Assembly: GCF_000003855.2 (NCBI RefSeq)
Contig: NW_003101671.1
Coordinates: forward strand, 221,817-285,816
Reading direction: 5' to 3'
Source: Blastomyces gilchristii SLH14081
Taxonomy: Eukaryota; Ascomycota; Eurotiomycetes; Onygenales; Ajellomycetaceae
Length of the DNA stretch: 64,000 nt
Part shown: in pieces, positions 36,726-48,796 of the stretch
Layout of the letters: the number at the start of each line of letters is the position of its first letter
Position numbering within the stretch: position 1 is the stretch's first letter
Program-made: the position numbers and the translations under genes
The notes under the pieces: model-generated
What the model saw: the letters and a program-made list of their open reading frames with translations, nothing else
The model's database searches: none
Told to the model about the DNA's origin: nothing

Positions 36726-37079
36726 AAAGAGAAAAACTTTCAAATCTTCAGAAATAGAAGACTTATTCTCAAAGTCTCAAATCAGGATATTCTGCAAAGA
36801 AACAAGCTAAACTCAAATCTCATTTTCAGAATTAGAAATGAAATTAATCAGCAGTTCTTTTCTCAGTTGATGACTGATATTGAAGTTCAAAAATCAGTTA
36901 TAGCTTTAATTAAGTTATCATTCTTTGAAAACTTCATCATTCTGACTACAATGTCTGAATTCAGTGCTGAATTCCTTATTCAGAATAAGAATCTCTGAAA
37001 GTCAGCAGTAGAATCTTTACTAAACATAACAATTCTATCTGAGAGAGATGAAAAGTGAAGCAAATTCATTCTTCATAAT

Positions 37080-38721
37080 TATTATTATTATTATTATTAT
37101 TATTCTTCAATTATAGATGTATGCAGTCAGAGACTATGACATCTACCTGAGAACTTTTAGTTCTCAGAGTTTTTCCTATATCTGTAAAGTTAACTATTAT
37201 ACATTCATCAATTTCAGATATGCAAAATCAGAAAATTTCAGCTCAGAATACAAAAACTGTTTACAAATTGCAGTGTTTTAACATCTTCTGATACTTTGAA
37301 ACCATTTGACAATATCATGACAAAGGAAAAGAGAACACAGTCTTAAAGATAGACACATTAAATAGATAGATAGAAAGAAACACAGTCTTAAAGATAGACA
37401 CATTAAATAGATAGATAGAAAGAAATTGAAAGAAAAAGATAAAGTAAAGAAAGACTGTAACAAAACAAATTATTAAAAGATAGTATATAGCTGTTTTAAC
37501 AGACTATATCTGATTGATTTCCTCCTCTTCATATTCAGATAATTCTGAATTTAGTCATTTTCTTGTAGCTGCTTGAGTTTCTGATAGAAAGTCTATTAAA
37601 TATTTAATTCCTGTCTCAGTTGAGAATAAGAATCTCATATTTAATTAATTTAGATCATACTTCTCTTTCAATCTGACTCTGAGACTATTGTATAATGCAC
37701 AGTGCATTACAATATGCTCAGAATTCTCATTTACATTGCAGAATGAGCATTCTATTGAGTCAAATCTATCATCAAATCTTTGTATATAAGATTTGAAATA
37801 GTCATGTCCTAGTTTCAGCTGTATTATAGATGAGAATATTTTCTTTTTACATTTAATTGAACAAGATTTCCACTTGGGTTTTGTTTCAAATCTTGAATAA
37901 TGTATACTCTTCTTTTGTTTCTGCCAGCTTTCATTTCACTTGTCTAAACAAGATTCTTTTATTTTTCTCTTTATAAAAGACCAGGACATAACTTTTTGAA
38001 TAGATCTGCTTAATTCTGCACCCTTTTTTGCAGCTGAATCAGCCAATTCATTGCCATGAATATTCATATGAGCAGGAACTCAGTGTAAATGAATTATCAG
38101 CTTTGATGTTCTTCTCTTTTGAATTTTCAAAACAGAGTTTAAGATCAGTTCAAGATTCATTTGATCATTATGAATCTGACTATTTCTAAGTCTTTTTAAA
38201 GCAGCTTAACTATCAGAGAATATTCATGCCTCTTTCAAACTATTTCCTCTTTTATAAGATTTTATTTCTATGAGTTTGAAAGCTTTCACTATTGCAAATA
38301 GTTCAGCATCAAAGACTTCAGATTCACAGCCTAGATTTCAGAAATCTGAGATAAAATTGATATTATCTTCAGTATAAGCAATACCTGTATCTAATCTATT
38401 CAGATTTTCATTCTTTGAGCCATCTGAATAAATCAGAATAGAGTCTTTTATATTGATTGTAGAAATTCTCTTCAAATGCTGTTCATATTCTTTCTCTTTT
38501 GATAGTTCACTTATTTGTAAGTCTATAAGAGATTCAAGCTTTTCTCTCCAGAGAGATAACTTCTCATGATTCACTTTTTCAACATTTAAAGAAGAAAATT
38601 GATTTTTAATCAGAGAGCATAGTCTGTAAAGTTGAGAAGGCATTTTCTTTGAAGAATCATTTTCATTTCAATCAAGAAATCTATTTCAATCCAGTTCATT
38701 TCCAGAGTTAATTGATGGAAA
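37080..38721 (-). mobile_element. LINE C, 3' part (RNase H, Cys/His cluster, 3' UTR, tail)
   Basis: Minus-strand LINE. Its tail is the TTA repeat at 37080-37104 (AAT on its own strand), and the element was inserted in L2. The 3' UTR runs to about 37505; the ORF2 C-terminus and RNase H domain extend to 38721, where Gypsy G2 interrupts it. A short 41-base tandem duplication of the AGACACATTAAATAGATAGATAG region occurs at 37336-37425, unlike the other copies. Confidence 0.88.
38338..38643 (-). pseudogene. LINE C ORF2 RNase H fragment
   Basis: 101 codons with the RNase H start motif LIYSDGSKNENLNR (first catalytic Asp) followed by TGIAY. The downstream segment (codons for AELFAIVKAF) supplies the expected Glu. 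It degrades element RNA during second-strand synthesis in I-group LINEs. Stops lie on both sides; the aligned L2 copy is at about 55.46-55.8 kb. Confidence 0.8.
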
Positions 38722-38979
38722 TGTAAGAAATCCCGCTTCTCACGGATTCTTTATCTCTATTCCTATCTCTCGCGTAACTAATAGGGCTAGCGGCCCTTGG
38801 CTACACACAACTATATAGACTGAAGTTCACAAATACTATTCACAACTCAGCTTGAATACTATTATATATTTGATCTCTACATTTTATCTTTCTACTGTGA
38901 ATACTTCTAGTAGTTAACAGTACTTATCATATCAAGCTGTAAACATCTGAATAATTGTCTGTAAGCACTTATTCTTACA
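38722..38979 (+). repeat. 5' LTR of G2
   Basis: 258 bases, TGTAAGAA ... TTCTTACA. The outer (left) ~80 bases keep CCCGC, CACGG, CTCGCG and GCGGCCC, while the inner half is RIP-mutated. The opposite holds in the 3' LTR. Confidence 0.95.
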
Positions 38980-40859
38980 TTTCAAGCTCAGTCAGTCAGC
39001 AACTGCTCATTATAACTGAAAGAACTAGAAACTTATATACTTCAATCTCTGTAAACTCTACTGCAGATACTCAGAAGCAGTCACTTGAATTATGAATAAT
39101 CTCTGTAAAAGAAGTCTCAGAGAACTTATTAATCACTTATAAGACATCATTCTCTGTATCTGTGACAGAGAAATTCTTCAAACTCATGAATGAATCAATC
39201 TTAATAAAGAACATTCTTAAGCATCTTCTGCAGAACTAAGCTATTTTTCTATAAGAAATACTTACTGTCTGCAAACACTCTTGAACTGAGTCTCTAGATA
39301 TAATCTTCAGAGACACTCACAAACTGAAAAGAAACTTTCTTAAGCTGTGATCACTTAAGATCACTTATTAAACCACAATCTATAAAAGCTTTTACAAGTT
39401 TGTATTTGAAATTGACTCACACACTCAGCTGTGTGATATGAAAGATGAAGAAGCTGTCATCTATGTAATAACAGATCTCTATTACACTGAAGTCAAGAAC
39501 TGACTGAATTATCTAGAGAATAATTATGAGAGATCTCACTGATCTGTTCTCAAGATCTATCTGAAGAATAAGTTGAGAGACTTTATAAGCTGAACAGAGA
39601 ACACCTGAACTATAATCATTAATATTAGAAAAAGAGATGAGAAATCTGATAAAGACTACTCACAACACTTCATAGAATTATGATGTGAATTGAGATCTGT
39701 GAAAACAGAGCTCTGAAATAAGATCTGAATGATGATATTTATAAAGAGACTGAATAAAGATATATAGAATAAGCTCATTGAGTAAGACTCTAAGCTCTTA
39801 ACTCTGAAGAAACTGATAACTCTCATTCACTGCTTACAGATCACTGTGAGAGTCACAGACTTATAAAGAGTAAATCATTGACTGACTCTGCAAGGGTCAG
39901 AATAACAGAGAACAGGTTTGTCAGAAAAAGATAATAAGACACAGAGAGATTTGTGTCTGACTGCTGAGTAGAGAGAGAGAGCTTCATAAGCTTCTATGAA
40001 CAGAGTGTATAATAGAGAGATTAAGAAAAAGAGACTCTGCTTTATCTGTTCTAAATTAGAATATCTTCATACAAACTGTCTGAATAAATCAAAATAGAAA
40101 TTTGAGAAGTTATGAACAGAGTCAGCAACAGTCTTCTTAAGAATCTTGAAGCTGACATCTGAATCTGTTACTCTCTCAATGAAAATACTTACTCACAGAG
40201 AGAGACTGCACTGCAGTACTGCTATCTCACAAGTATGAAAAGTATTGATAAACTCAGAATCTCAGGTCACTGTGATGTCTCTAAAGCTCATGAAGTGAAT
40301 GAGTTGAAAGATAAAGACTGAGAATCTGCTCTTATAATAAGCAGAGTGTGAGAACTCAGATCTGAGAGCTGAGAGACTTGTAAGAATCATCTTTGAATTA
40401 TAAGATCTCTCTGAAATCTGAAGAAGATTTGTAGAAACTGTGATTATCACAGACATTATAGATAACATATATTTAAGATTTGTATGACTTTAAAGACACA
40501 ATCTGTACATAGCTGTCTGTGAGTCAGGTTTATACTTTCAATCAGTGTTAACAGACTTACTCACAGAGATAGAATCAGTTGATACTGCAGAGTTAATTAG
40601 AGAAGACAAGCTCATCTATATAATAACTTTATAAGTGTCTGAGAATCTTGCAGTTATGAACACTGAGCTTCAGATATCAGAGAAATACTGAGATCTCACA
40701 GAGATATTCAGCTCAGCAAAGACAGCTGAGCTTCTCTCTCACTGTGAGAAGAATCTGATAATAGATTTAATAGAAGAGCAGAAACTCTTCTGAAAATCAA
40801 TCTATAAGCTCTTTCATCATGAGACAGAGATCTTACAGATCTATATGAAGAAGAATCTG

Positions 40860-43450
40860 AAGAATGACTTTATCTGATCTTTACAGGTCTCTGCAGAAGC
40901 CTCTGTGATGTTTGTAAAGAAGAAGAATAAAGATCTCAGATTATATGTAGACTATTATAATCTGAACTTCAAGATAATAAAGCACTGCTATTTTCTGTCT
41001 CTAATTAAGAATGTAATTAACTGTCTTACAGAAGCTGTCATATTCATACAACTGAATATGATCAATGTATATACACAGCTGTGAATACAATCTAAGAATG
41101 AATAAAAGACTGTCTTTAGAACTGCACTGAGATTATTTAAATATCTAGTAATGTTTTTTGATCTGACTAATATCTCTACAGCATTTCAGTCTTTTATTAA
41201 TAAAACACTTTATGTATATCTAAATGTCTTCATAATAATATATCTGAATGATGTGATGATGTACTCTATAAAGAAGAAAGAACACACTGAGTATATACAA
41301 AGTATGTTAAAGGTCTTAGATGAGACAGAACTGTATATTAAGCTTATAAAGTATAACTTCAGTACTCACTGAATTAATTTCCTAGAATATGTAATCACTG
41401 CAGATGATATTCAGATGAAATCTTCACAGATTGAGACTATTCTATCATGACTGAAGCTAACTAGTATTCATGAGATTCAGATCTTTCTGAGCTTTGTGAA
41501 TTTCTATAGATGATTTATCTTTGTGTTCATGAGAATCTTCTTAACTCTTACAGACATACTGAAGAATGAAAATAAGAAGAAGTCATTCTGTGAACAGAGA
41601 ATGAAAAGATTATTAAGAAGAGAGAACTGTAAGAACTTTCTTATCTCAGAAGCTTATGAGATCTTTATAAGATTAAAATAGACATTTGCAGACACAGTAA
41701 TACTGTTTCACTTTGATTTCTTACTCTTAATCAGATTGAAGACAGATGTCTTTTTCTTTATAATTTCAGAAATAGTCTCATAACTACAGTTAAATGAGAA
41801 CTGAGTTTCAGTGATCTTTTTCTTATGAAAGATATAACTTACAGAGATTAACTATAATATTCATAATCAGATGCTTCTTATAATAGTGAAATTCTTCTAT
41901 CACTGATATCACTACTTTGAGAGCCTTGTAACAGTGATTACTGTTAGAACTGATTATAACAGCTTATAACAGTTTATTTTAATTAAGAAACTCTTATAAT
42001 AACAGGTTTACTGAGCTCAGAGACTGAGTGAGTTCTGATTCAAGATAGAATATATCAAGAGAACTAAGAACTCAGCAGATGAACTCTCTTACAGATGAGA
42101 CTATATTAAGAAGATCAGAGTGACAGATACAGAGAGATTAGAGAAGACAGAAAAGCTTCATAAGATACTCAGACTGAGTGTTATAAAGAGATTGACTGAA
42201 GAGTCTCTTAATTCTCTATAAGAGAAGAAAGAGAAGAGAGAGAAGAAGTCTATATAACTACTTTCTATAACACTGAGAGTCAACACTCTGAGAATCTCTG
42301 TGAGAATTCTTGAAGAGAGTATCTATAATCTGAAGAATTTACAGACTTTGAGAAGCACTGTGAAAGACCTGATGTAAGAAGAAACAGAGTATAAGTCTTT
42401 ATAAGATCTTCTATTCAGATTATCTGAACTGCAACTGAAGAATGAATATACTCAGTATATTCAGAAACTGCTCACAGCAGAAATTAATTCTGCAGAAATA
42501 AAGAATTGAAGAGACTTAAATAATCTCTTACAAAGAGAGAACTGAATTTATATATCTGTAAATAAGTTTCTATATATAGAACTCATTAAAAGATATTATG
42601 ACTCTTCTCTAGTAAGTCATTTTACAGATACTAGAACTCATGAGTTACTTATAAGAAAATACTTCTGACTGAAGATATAAGAACTTATGAAGAAGATAGT
42701 GAATTCTTGTACTATTTATCAGAATTCACAGATAGTGTGATTTAGATTATATAAAGAACTTACTCCTCTACTCATTCTGCAGAAATCTTGAGAACAGCTA
42801 GAAATAAATACTCTTGTAAGTCTCTCAGAAAGTAAGAACATATATAATACCTGCTTTGACAGTGTGCTGATGATAGTGAATTACTTTATCAAGATAACAC
42901 ACTTTATACTCACTCACAAGAACTTGAAGTCAAAGGATTTGACTTACATCTTTATTCATAATGTGATTCAGTTGCATGAATTATCTGTGAACATTGTCTC
43001 AGATAGAGAATCAATCTTCATAGAAGAGTTCTGATCTGATTTGATAACTATACTGAAGATCTTGTGAGATCTAAGTATAACTTTTTATCAACAGACAGAT
43101 GATCAGATAGAATATCTAATAAGTATATTAAAATAGTATCTGCAGTGCTTTGTCAATTACAATCAGAATAACTAAGTGTATTGATTATTACTTATAAAGT
43201 TTGTGTATAACAACTTAAAGTATATCAGCACAGATAAAACTCTCTTTAAGATGCTCACTGAGACTCATCTGCAGATAATCTTGATGAATCTGTGAGAGTA
43301 TACTATAGAGTGTGATAATACTTGTAAACAGGCTGAGAGAATTCAGAAGATCTGAGAGAAAGTCTGTGAATTCTTGAGAAAGACTCAAGAGTATCAGAAG
43401 AGATACTATAACTTCAAGTATATTATAAAGAGTTTCAAGAAAGATGATAG
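40860..43450 (+). pseudogene. G2 pol remnant: RT, RNase H, integrase
   Basis: Conserved landmarks survive across stops: VMFVKKKNKDLRLYVDYYNLN at the RT start (fingers; original Arg/Asp partly changed), FDLTNIST with FQSFINKTL, and YLNDVMMYS as the mutated YLDD box. RNase H-like and zinc-binding integrase stretches follow (RYYDS, then FTDTRTHELL). In 42.85-43.2 kb an integrase core with FDSVLMIVNYF and SDRESIF is visible. Position and order agree with Gypsy/Ty3 elements. G-to-A changes account for most lesions. Confidence 0.8.
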
Positions 43451-43532
43451 AGTCTAGCTAAGTTTAGAAAATATTATTATATAAAGATCTAATAAGAAGC
43501 TGAATCTCTTACAGACAGAGTCTTGTAAGATT

Positions 43533-43730
43533 ATGAAGAAAGTTAGTTTACAGTTCTATAGATTAAAACTGTTATCTGAGTTACAGATATACAATATTTT
43601 TCATATCTCTTTACTCTGTAAATACAAGGAATTCTTAGAAGAGAATTCTATGACTCATCACTCTGTTTATAAAGCACTAGAGAGTGAAAGAGAATATCAG
43701 ATTAAAGAAATTATTGACTCAGAGAAGTGA
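43533..43730 (+). pseudogene. G2 integrase C-terminus / chromodomain-like fragment
   Basis: 65 codons: QFYRLKLLSELQIYNIFHIS resembles the integrase C-terminal motif before the chromodomain, and EREYQIKEIIDSEK resembles the start of the chromodomain (Y-x-V-E-x-I-L-x-x-R). Chromodomains steer chromovirus insertion to heterochromatin. It is a fragment only. Confidence 0.65.
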
Positions 43731-44149
43731 GGTTACAAGCTCTGATTCAAGATTCAGTGATAAGAGTATTCTGATAAGATGAATGAGTTCACTTAAGAAT
43801 CATCTGAGTAGATAAGATATCTGTAGAAACTGAGACATGACTTTCATACTGTAAATTCTGATAAGTCAGAATGATGCAGTCTTTACTAAGAATCTGATTA
43901 TAATAAAGATATTAACACTGTCATTTATAAATTCTAGTCTATAAAATAATGAGTTTCTACTGAGATGAACAGTCTGCAGTGTATATAAGAGAAGAAGAAA
44001 TCATATTCTTATTAAAGTTAAAAAATAAGAAAATAAACAGAACTGTGAACACAATTTAGAGATTAATAAAGAAAAAACAAAGAAAACTCAAATTCACATT
44101 CTTATTATCTGTGACACTCAATCTCTTTACAACTATTAATTTTTTTCTT

Positions 44150-44845
44150 CAAAAGAGCAGAGAGTATTATATCTGCAGTACAGATAATTATTACATTTGA
44201 TATAAAGACTATCAGAAATGTACAGACTTCAGAGAAGTCAGACACCAGAGTATATACAGTTGTGACAGAGTCTTGAGAACTGACTGTCTATATGTATGAT
44301 TAGATATTTCTTATAAAGCTGTGTCTACTCTCTCAGTTGTACTGAGATATTCAGTCTGAAAACAATTGAGATGTGAAGAGAGAGCTCATCTGCTCAGATC
44401 AACTTCTGTTATAAATTCATGATATTTGCATTGTCTTGATTACTCAGATTTTGCAGATACTCAGAGACTTATCTCTCATTGATAATGAAATTGCAGAAAT
44501 ATGCTGTGACATGAGAATCATTGATAGAGAATCTAGGCATATTCACATATGTCTAGTCAGAGATTGTGTGAGCAGGGAAAAGATGATCATAGGCCTGTGA
44601 GACTGCAGAAGACACTGATAACACTGAAAGCTTTACAAGAACTATCAGCTAGAATCTGTAAGAAATTACTTGTGAGAAGACTTACAGCAAAGAAAGAAAC
44701 TGTGCTGCTTGAAGTCAGAGACTGGTCTGAGAGAGGCATGAGATGAGTCACTGGCCTGAAGATCGGGTGTGATGATGAGGCTGAGAGAAGTGAAGATGTA
44801 ATTATGAGCAGCAGCATCCCTGCTTTATCAGCTGATAAAAAGTAA
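44150..44845 (+). pseudogene. G2 extra ORF downstream of pol (unknown)
   Basis: One plus frame stays readable over about 230 codons if TGA is taken as mutated TGG. It has a Cys-containing start (ICSTDNYYI, QKCTDF, SCDRV, TDCLYV), then a Lys/Arg-rich part (SARICKKLLVRRLTAKKE) and an acidic end (DDEAERSEDV), stopping at TAA 44843-44845. The clean part is 44549-44746. I recognise no family; the Cys pattern hints at a metal-binding protein. Confidence 0.4.
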
Positions 44846-45696
44846 TTAGAGAAGTTATGAGAATGCTCATAAGAAGCTCAGCAGCAGTCAGACATTATTT
44901 ATGAAGATATTGAAATTAAAAAATTTTTATTCTTAAGAAGTTCTTGAATCAATATATGAATATTGTCAGAAACACTCTCTCTCTGTCATCTAGATGAAAA
45001 CACTTCACAGATGAATAAAGATACTCACAGTTTATAAGAATGAGAGCTGTTACAGAAAAAGAGAAAAGAAGATGAGATTTCAAAGACAGATCTGAGATAT
45101 TTATACTACTCTAGAGAGATTTACTTACACTGTGAATGATTTCACAGAACAGTCAGATCACTCTAGTAAATAAAAGTGATTATGAATTACAGGCCTGAAT
45201 CTTTCTATATGACTATAAAGAGTGATTACAGACTGTGAATATCTTGATTCTACAATTCTACAGAGTTGATGAAAGAATGAAAAATTCCTCATAATTCTAC
45301 AGTGTTAAAGAACAATAATTTATAAGAATAAGTGAAAGATCAACTCATAAATGCTTCTCTTTGATAAGAGTGATCTCACAGAGAGTGATTTATCTGTAAG
45401 ATGAATCTGTGTGATAATCACATAAGAATCTTATAAAAATGATTGAGAGTCAACTGAAACTCTTCTATATGAAAGATGTAAGATGAATCTGTGTGATAGT
45501 CAGAGAAGAATCTGTAGATTATAAAGAATCTTATGAAATAAGAAACTGAGTAACAGACTCTTTTCTCTTCACAGTAACAAGGGATTTTTCCTCACTGAGA
45601 TTTTTTATAGATATGAAGGATTTTTAGTGAGTATCACTGCAGTGCTGAGCTGATTCTATGAAGTCACTCAGTAAAAGGCTTTGCAGACAAAGTCTT

Positions 45697-45711
45697 AGAG
45701 AGAGAGAGATA
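45697..45711 (+). promoter_or_regulatory. Polypurine tract of G2
   Basis: A purine-rich run (GAGAGAGAGAGATA) sits immediately before the 3' LTR at 45712, the position where plus-strand DNA synthesis is primed in LTR retrotransposons. Confidence 0.7.
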
Positions 45712-45969
45712 TGTAAGAAATTCTGCTTCTTGCAGATTCTTTATCTCTATTTCTATCTCTCACATAATTAATAGAGCTAGTGGCCCTTGGCTACACATAA
45801 CTATATAGACTGGAGTTCATGAATACTATTCACAACTCAGCTTGAATGCTATTATACATTTGATCTCTACATTTTATCTTTCTACCGCGAATACTTCTAG
45901 TAGTTAACAGTACATATCACGCCAAGCTGCAAACACCCGCATAATCGCCTGCGAGCACTTATTCTTACA
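45712..45969 (+). repeat. 3' LTR of G2
   Basis: 258 bases matching 38722-38979. The outer (right) ~80 bases keep ACCGCG, CACGCC, ACCCGC and CGCCTGCG, while the inner left part is mutated. Confidence 0.95.
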
Positions 45970-48700
45970 GGAAATGAAGATGAGACTCTTTCTCTGATTA
46001 TATGATTTGAGCTCATCTTTATAACTCTCAGAGCATAGTTCATACAGGCCTTTTCAAATCTAATAGCAGAAGGAGGAATTGAAGCTTCAATTTCCATTGC
46101 TTTAATAGAAGATGATTTGAATGCTTTCAGAATTCTTCTCAAGGCTCTGTTTTACAGACTTTGAAAGAGTTCAGTGAAATTTCCTTGATTATTTCATCAA
46201 ACTTGAACTTCATAATCAGCTACTGATGTAATACAGGCTATATATAACTGTCTCATAGCCTGGAAGAATAGACCTCTCTCTGTATTTAATAGTCTGATTA
46301 TATTGTTCAATAGCCTTTCTGTCTTGACAGTTCTTTGTTGAATGTGATATTTAAAGTTCAACTTGGAGTTTAATCATACTTCTAATTATTTGACATTTAC
46401 ACTGGGTTTAATCTCTCTATTTAAAAGAGATAGAGACAGTTCTTTCTCATTGAATCTAGGAAAGAAATAAATTAACTTAGTTTTATTCATATCAAATTGA
46501 ATTTAATTGATATCTGCTCTAACAAAGATTTCCTTTGCAGCTTCTTCAATCACTTTCAAATTCTCTTTGATAGTTTTTGAGCTGTAGACTAGATCAATAT
46601 CATTCATATAACTCAGAGATCTCACTATTCTCATATTTCTATTCTTGAATAGATATGCAGTGTATATTGCAAATAAAATGAGTGAGATTGAAGATTCTTG
46701 TGATACTTCTATTTTTATCTCAGTCTTGTCTTATTTCATTCCATCAAAGAAAAGTTGTATAATTCTTTTAGACATAAAACAGTTAACTCATTTTATTAGA
46801 GAAAGTGACAGTTTTAACATCTTCAATGTCTGAATTAGCTTTGACTTTGAAACATGATCAAATGCTTCTTTTATATCAATAAAAACTGCAGTTGAGACCA
46901 GACCTTCATGCTTTGCTATTTGAATATTATAAACAACTGAGAGAATAGTGTCAATTACAGAACACTGTTTTCTATCTCTCATTTATTCACTGAATAAAAG
47001 AGAATTACTGACAGAGCTTATAAAAGATAGTTGAGTAGCTATTATCTTTTCTAAAACCTTTTCTATACAGTTTAATAGAGATATTACTCTATATGACTTA
47101 GAAATTGAAGTTTTTCTATTAGGCTTTGCAAGAATCACTTCAGTAGCTTCTCTCCAGCATTCAGAATGATATTCATTTTTCAAGAGATTGAAAAAGAGCT
47201 CAAAATATTCATTCTTTAAGTAGAAGTATATATTTTGAATAATTAAGTGATTAATTAAATCAGGCCCTGCAGCAGTCTTAACTGAACTTGAGAAAATAGT
47301 TAACTCTAATTCATCTTGAGTAAGATCAGGCCATTCCCAGTCATTTTCATTAATATAGTTATAAAGTGATATATTCTCTTTCTCTGAATCTGAATCTGAT
47401 GAGTATTGAAAGAGAGTTCTCATAAAAGCTTGACATTTTTCCTCAAAAGAGTTTGCTGTATATGATTCATTCTGAAACTCATATTCTAAGATTGAAAGTG
47501 TTGCTACACTTCTTATTTTAGTATAGTAAAAAGCTTTAAAAACTTCCTTCTCTTATGCTTCTTCAAGAAATTTATTCCAGCAGTCTGTTTTAGCTTTTTT
47601 AATATCTGAAAAATATTCATTTCTGACAGCTTTGAACTCTTCATCAGATATTACATCATTCTTTCAATCTCTTCTAGCAGTAGCTAATTCTTTCCTTTTA
47701 GATGAGATATTCTTATTTCATCAAGGTTTTGAATACTTAGAAGATTTTCTCTTTGAAATATTATCTCTAACACTTGTTAGAATAATAGATGTAATAAGCT
47801 TCACTCTATTCTCAAGCATTTCATTTGAGATATCTTGACCAGAATTTCAATATAGCTCATTCTGTCTTTCAGATTTTAACAGTTTTATACTTTCTTTAAC
47901 TGCTTTTCAATCAGCTTTTTCAAAGTTAAACTGATTAGAGAGAAGAGAATTTTCACTCATTTATTTTTCACTCAGTTCAATCTTAAATTGAATAATCTCA
48001 TAATCTGATTCTGATGTCTCATTTGAATTAATAAATCAGTTTATAAGTCTTCTTTTCATTAGATTTTATGACATGAAGATTAGATCTATAATAGATTTCT
48101 GTTTCATGTCTTTTCTAAAGAATGTTTGTTGATCAGATTTATTAATCAAATCTATTGAATACTCAAAGATTTATTTAACTAGATTATCAGCTCTCACTGC
48201 TCTCTTACATTCTGAATTTCATCAGAGATAATGTGCATTGAAATCTCCTGCAATTATAGAGTTTCTTGATGAAGTTATGTTCAGAAATTCTCTATCAATT
48301 ATTCAGATATTGTTATTTTTCTTCAATGACTTTTCATTATAGATATTTATGAGCTGTATAGTATCAAACTCATTTTCTTTATCTATAATATCACTCATCA
48401 GAATATCAGGGTCAGACATGATATCAAATCTTAGATTAAATTAATATCTTGATCTCTTTCTTTCATAGATCACTACTCTTGACTTTATCTCAGACTTTTG
48501 AGGTAAAAAGCAGTAGTAGCTTGAATAAGAAATGACATATTTTTGCTCAGTATCAAAATTCAGCTCCTGAAGCAGTATAAAATCAACTTTTTATTCAAAT
48601 GCAATTTGAAGACAAGAATAAATATAATTTGAGTTTCTATTCACATTATTTTGAATAAATGTGATTTTTGAAGAGTTTTTAAACTTTTTTTATTGTTTTT
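45970..48700 (-). pseudogene. LINE C ORF2: endonuclease and reverse transcriptase
   Basis: Minus-strand reading shows an APE endonuclease (LQEP near 48.57 kb, GDFNAHH near 48.24 kb with following Trp codons turned into TGA). The reverse transcriptase follows: a block at 46983-47423 (PDLINHLIIQN, ATEVILAKPNRK, SYRVISLLNCIEKVLEKII) and motif A FIDIKEAFDHV at 46788-46982. The YxDD box reads YMND near 46,600. The remainder of ORF2, with RNase H, lies at 37505-38721 beyond G2. Organisation EN-RT-RNase H-CCHC fits the Tad1/I group. Confidence 0.85.
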
Positions 48701-48796
48701 GTTGTATATTCATACTAAAAGAGAGAAGAGTAGAATCTAATCACTATCATTAAATAGTAAATTATAACTATTCTTAAAAGTAGAAATCTCAACTGT

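Larger units (their letters stand above)
34607..37079 (+). mobile_element. LINE L2, 5' part (5' UTR and N-terminal ORF1)
   Basis: Plus-strand Tad1-like LINE. It begins AACCGCTCC, the same terminus as copies B and C. About 500 bases of nearly unmutated 5' UTR (34607-35100) are followed by A+T-rich UTR with a second monomer. ORF1 starts at about 36237. At 37079 it is interrupted by LINE C and resumes at 51846. The 13-base duplication CATTCTTCATAAT (37067-37079, 51833-51845) marks that later insertion. Together the two parts make a roughly 7.6-kb, essentially full-length copy. Confidence 0.85.
38722..45969 (+). mobile_element. Gypsy/Ty3 element G2 (7,248 bp), inserted in LINE C
   Basis: Two 258-base LTRs and a perfect 5-base duplication GGAAA (38717-38721, 45970-45974). 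Order on plus: gag with CCHC box (Cys-x2-Cys ... Cys near 40,030-40,075, His changed to Tyr), RT (about 40.85-41.4 kb, YLND), RNase H (about 41.7-42.2 kb), integrase (about 42.55-43.45 kb), then a chromodomain-like end (43.53-43.75 kb), so it is chromovirus-like. About 2 kb before the 3' LTR carries an extra ORF remnant. A purine tract AGAGAGAGAGAGATA precedes the 3' LTR. All frames are RIP-broken. Confidence 0.92.
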
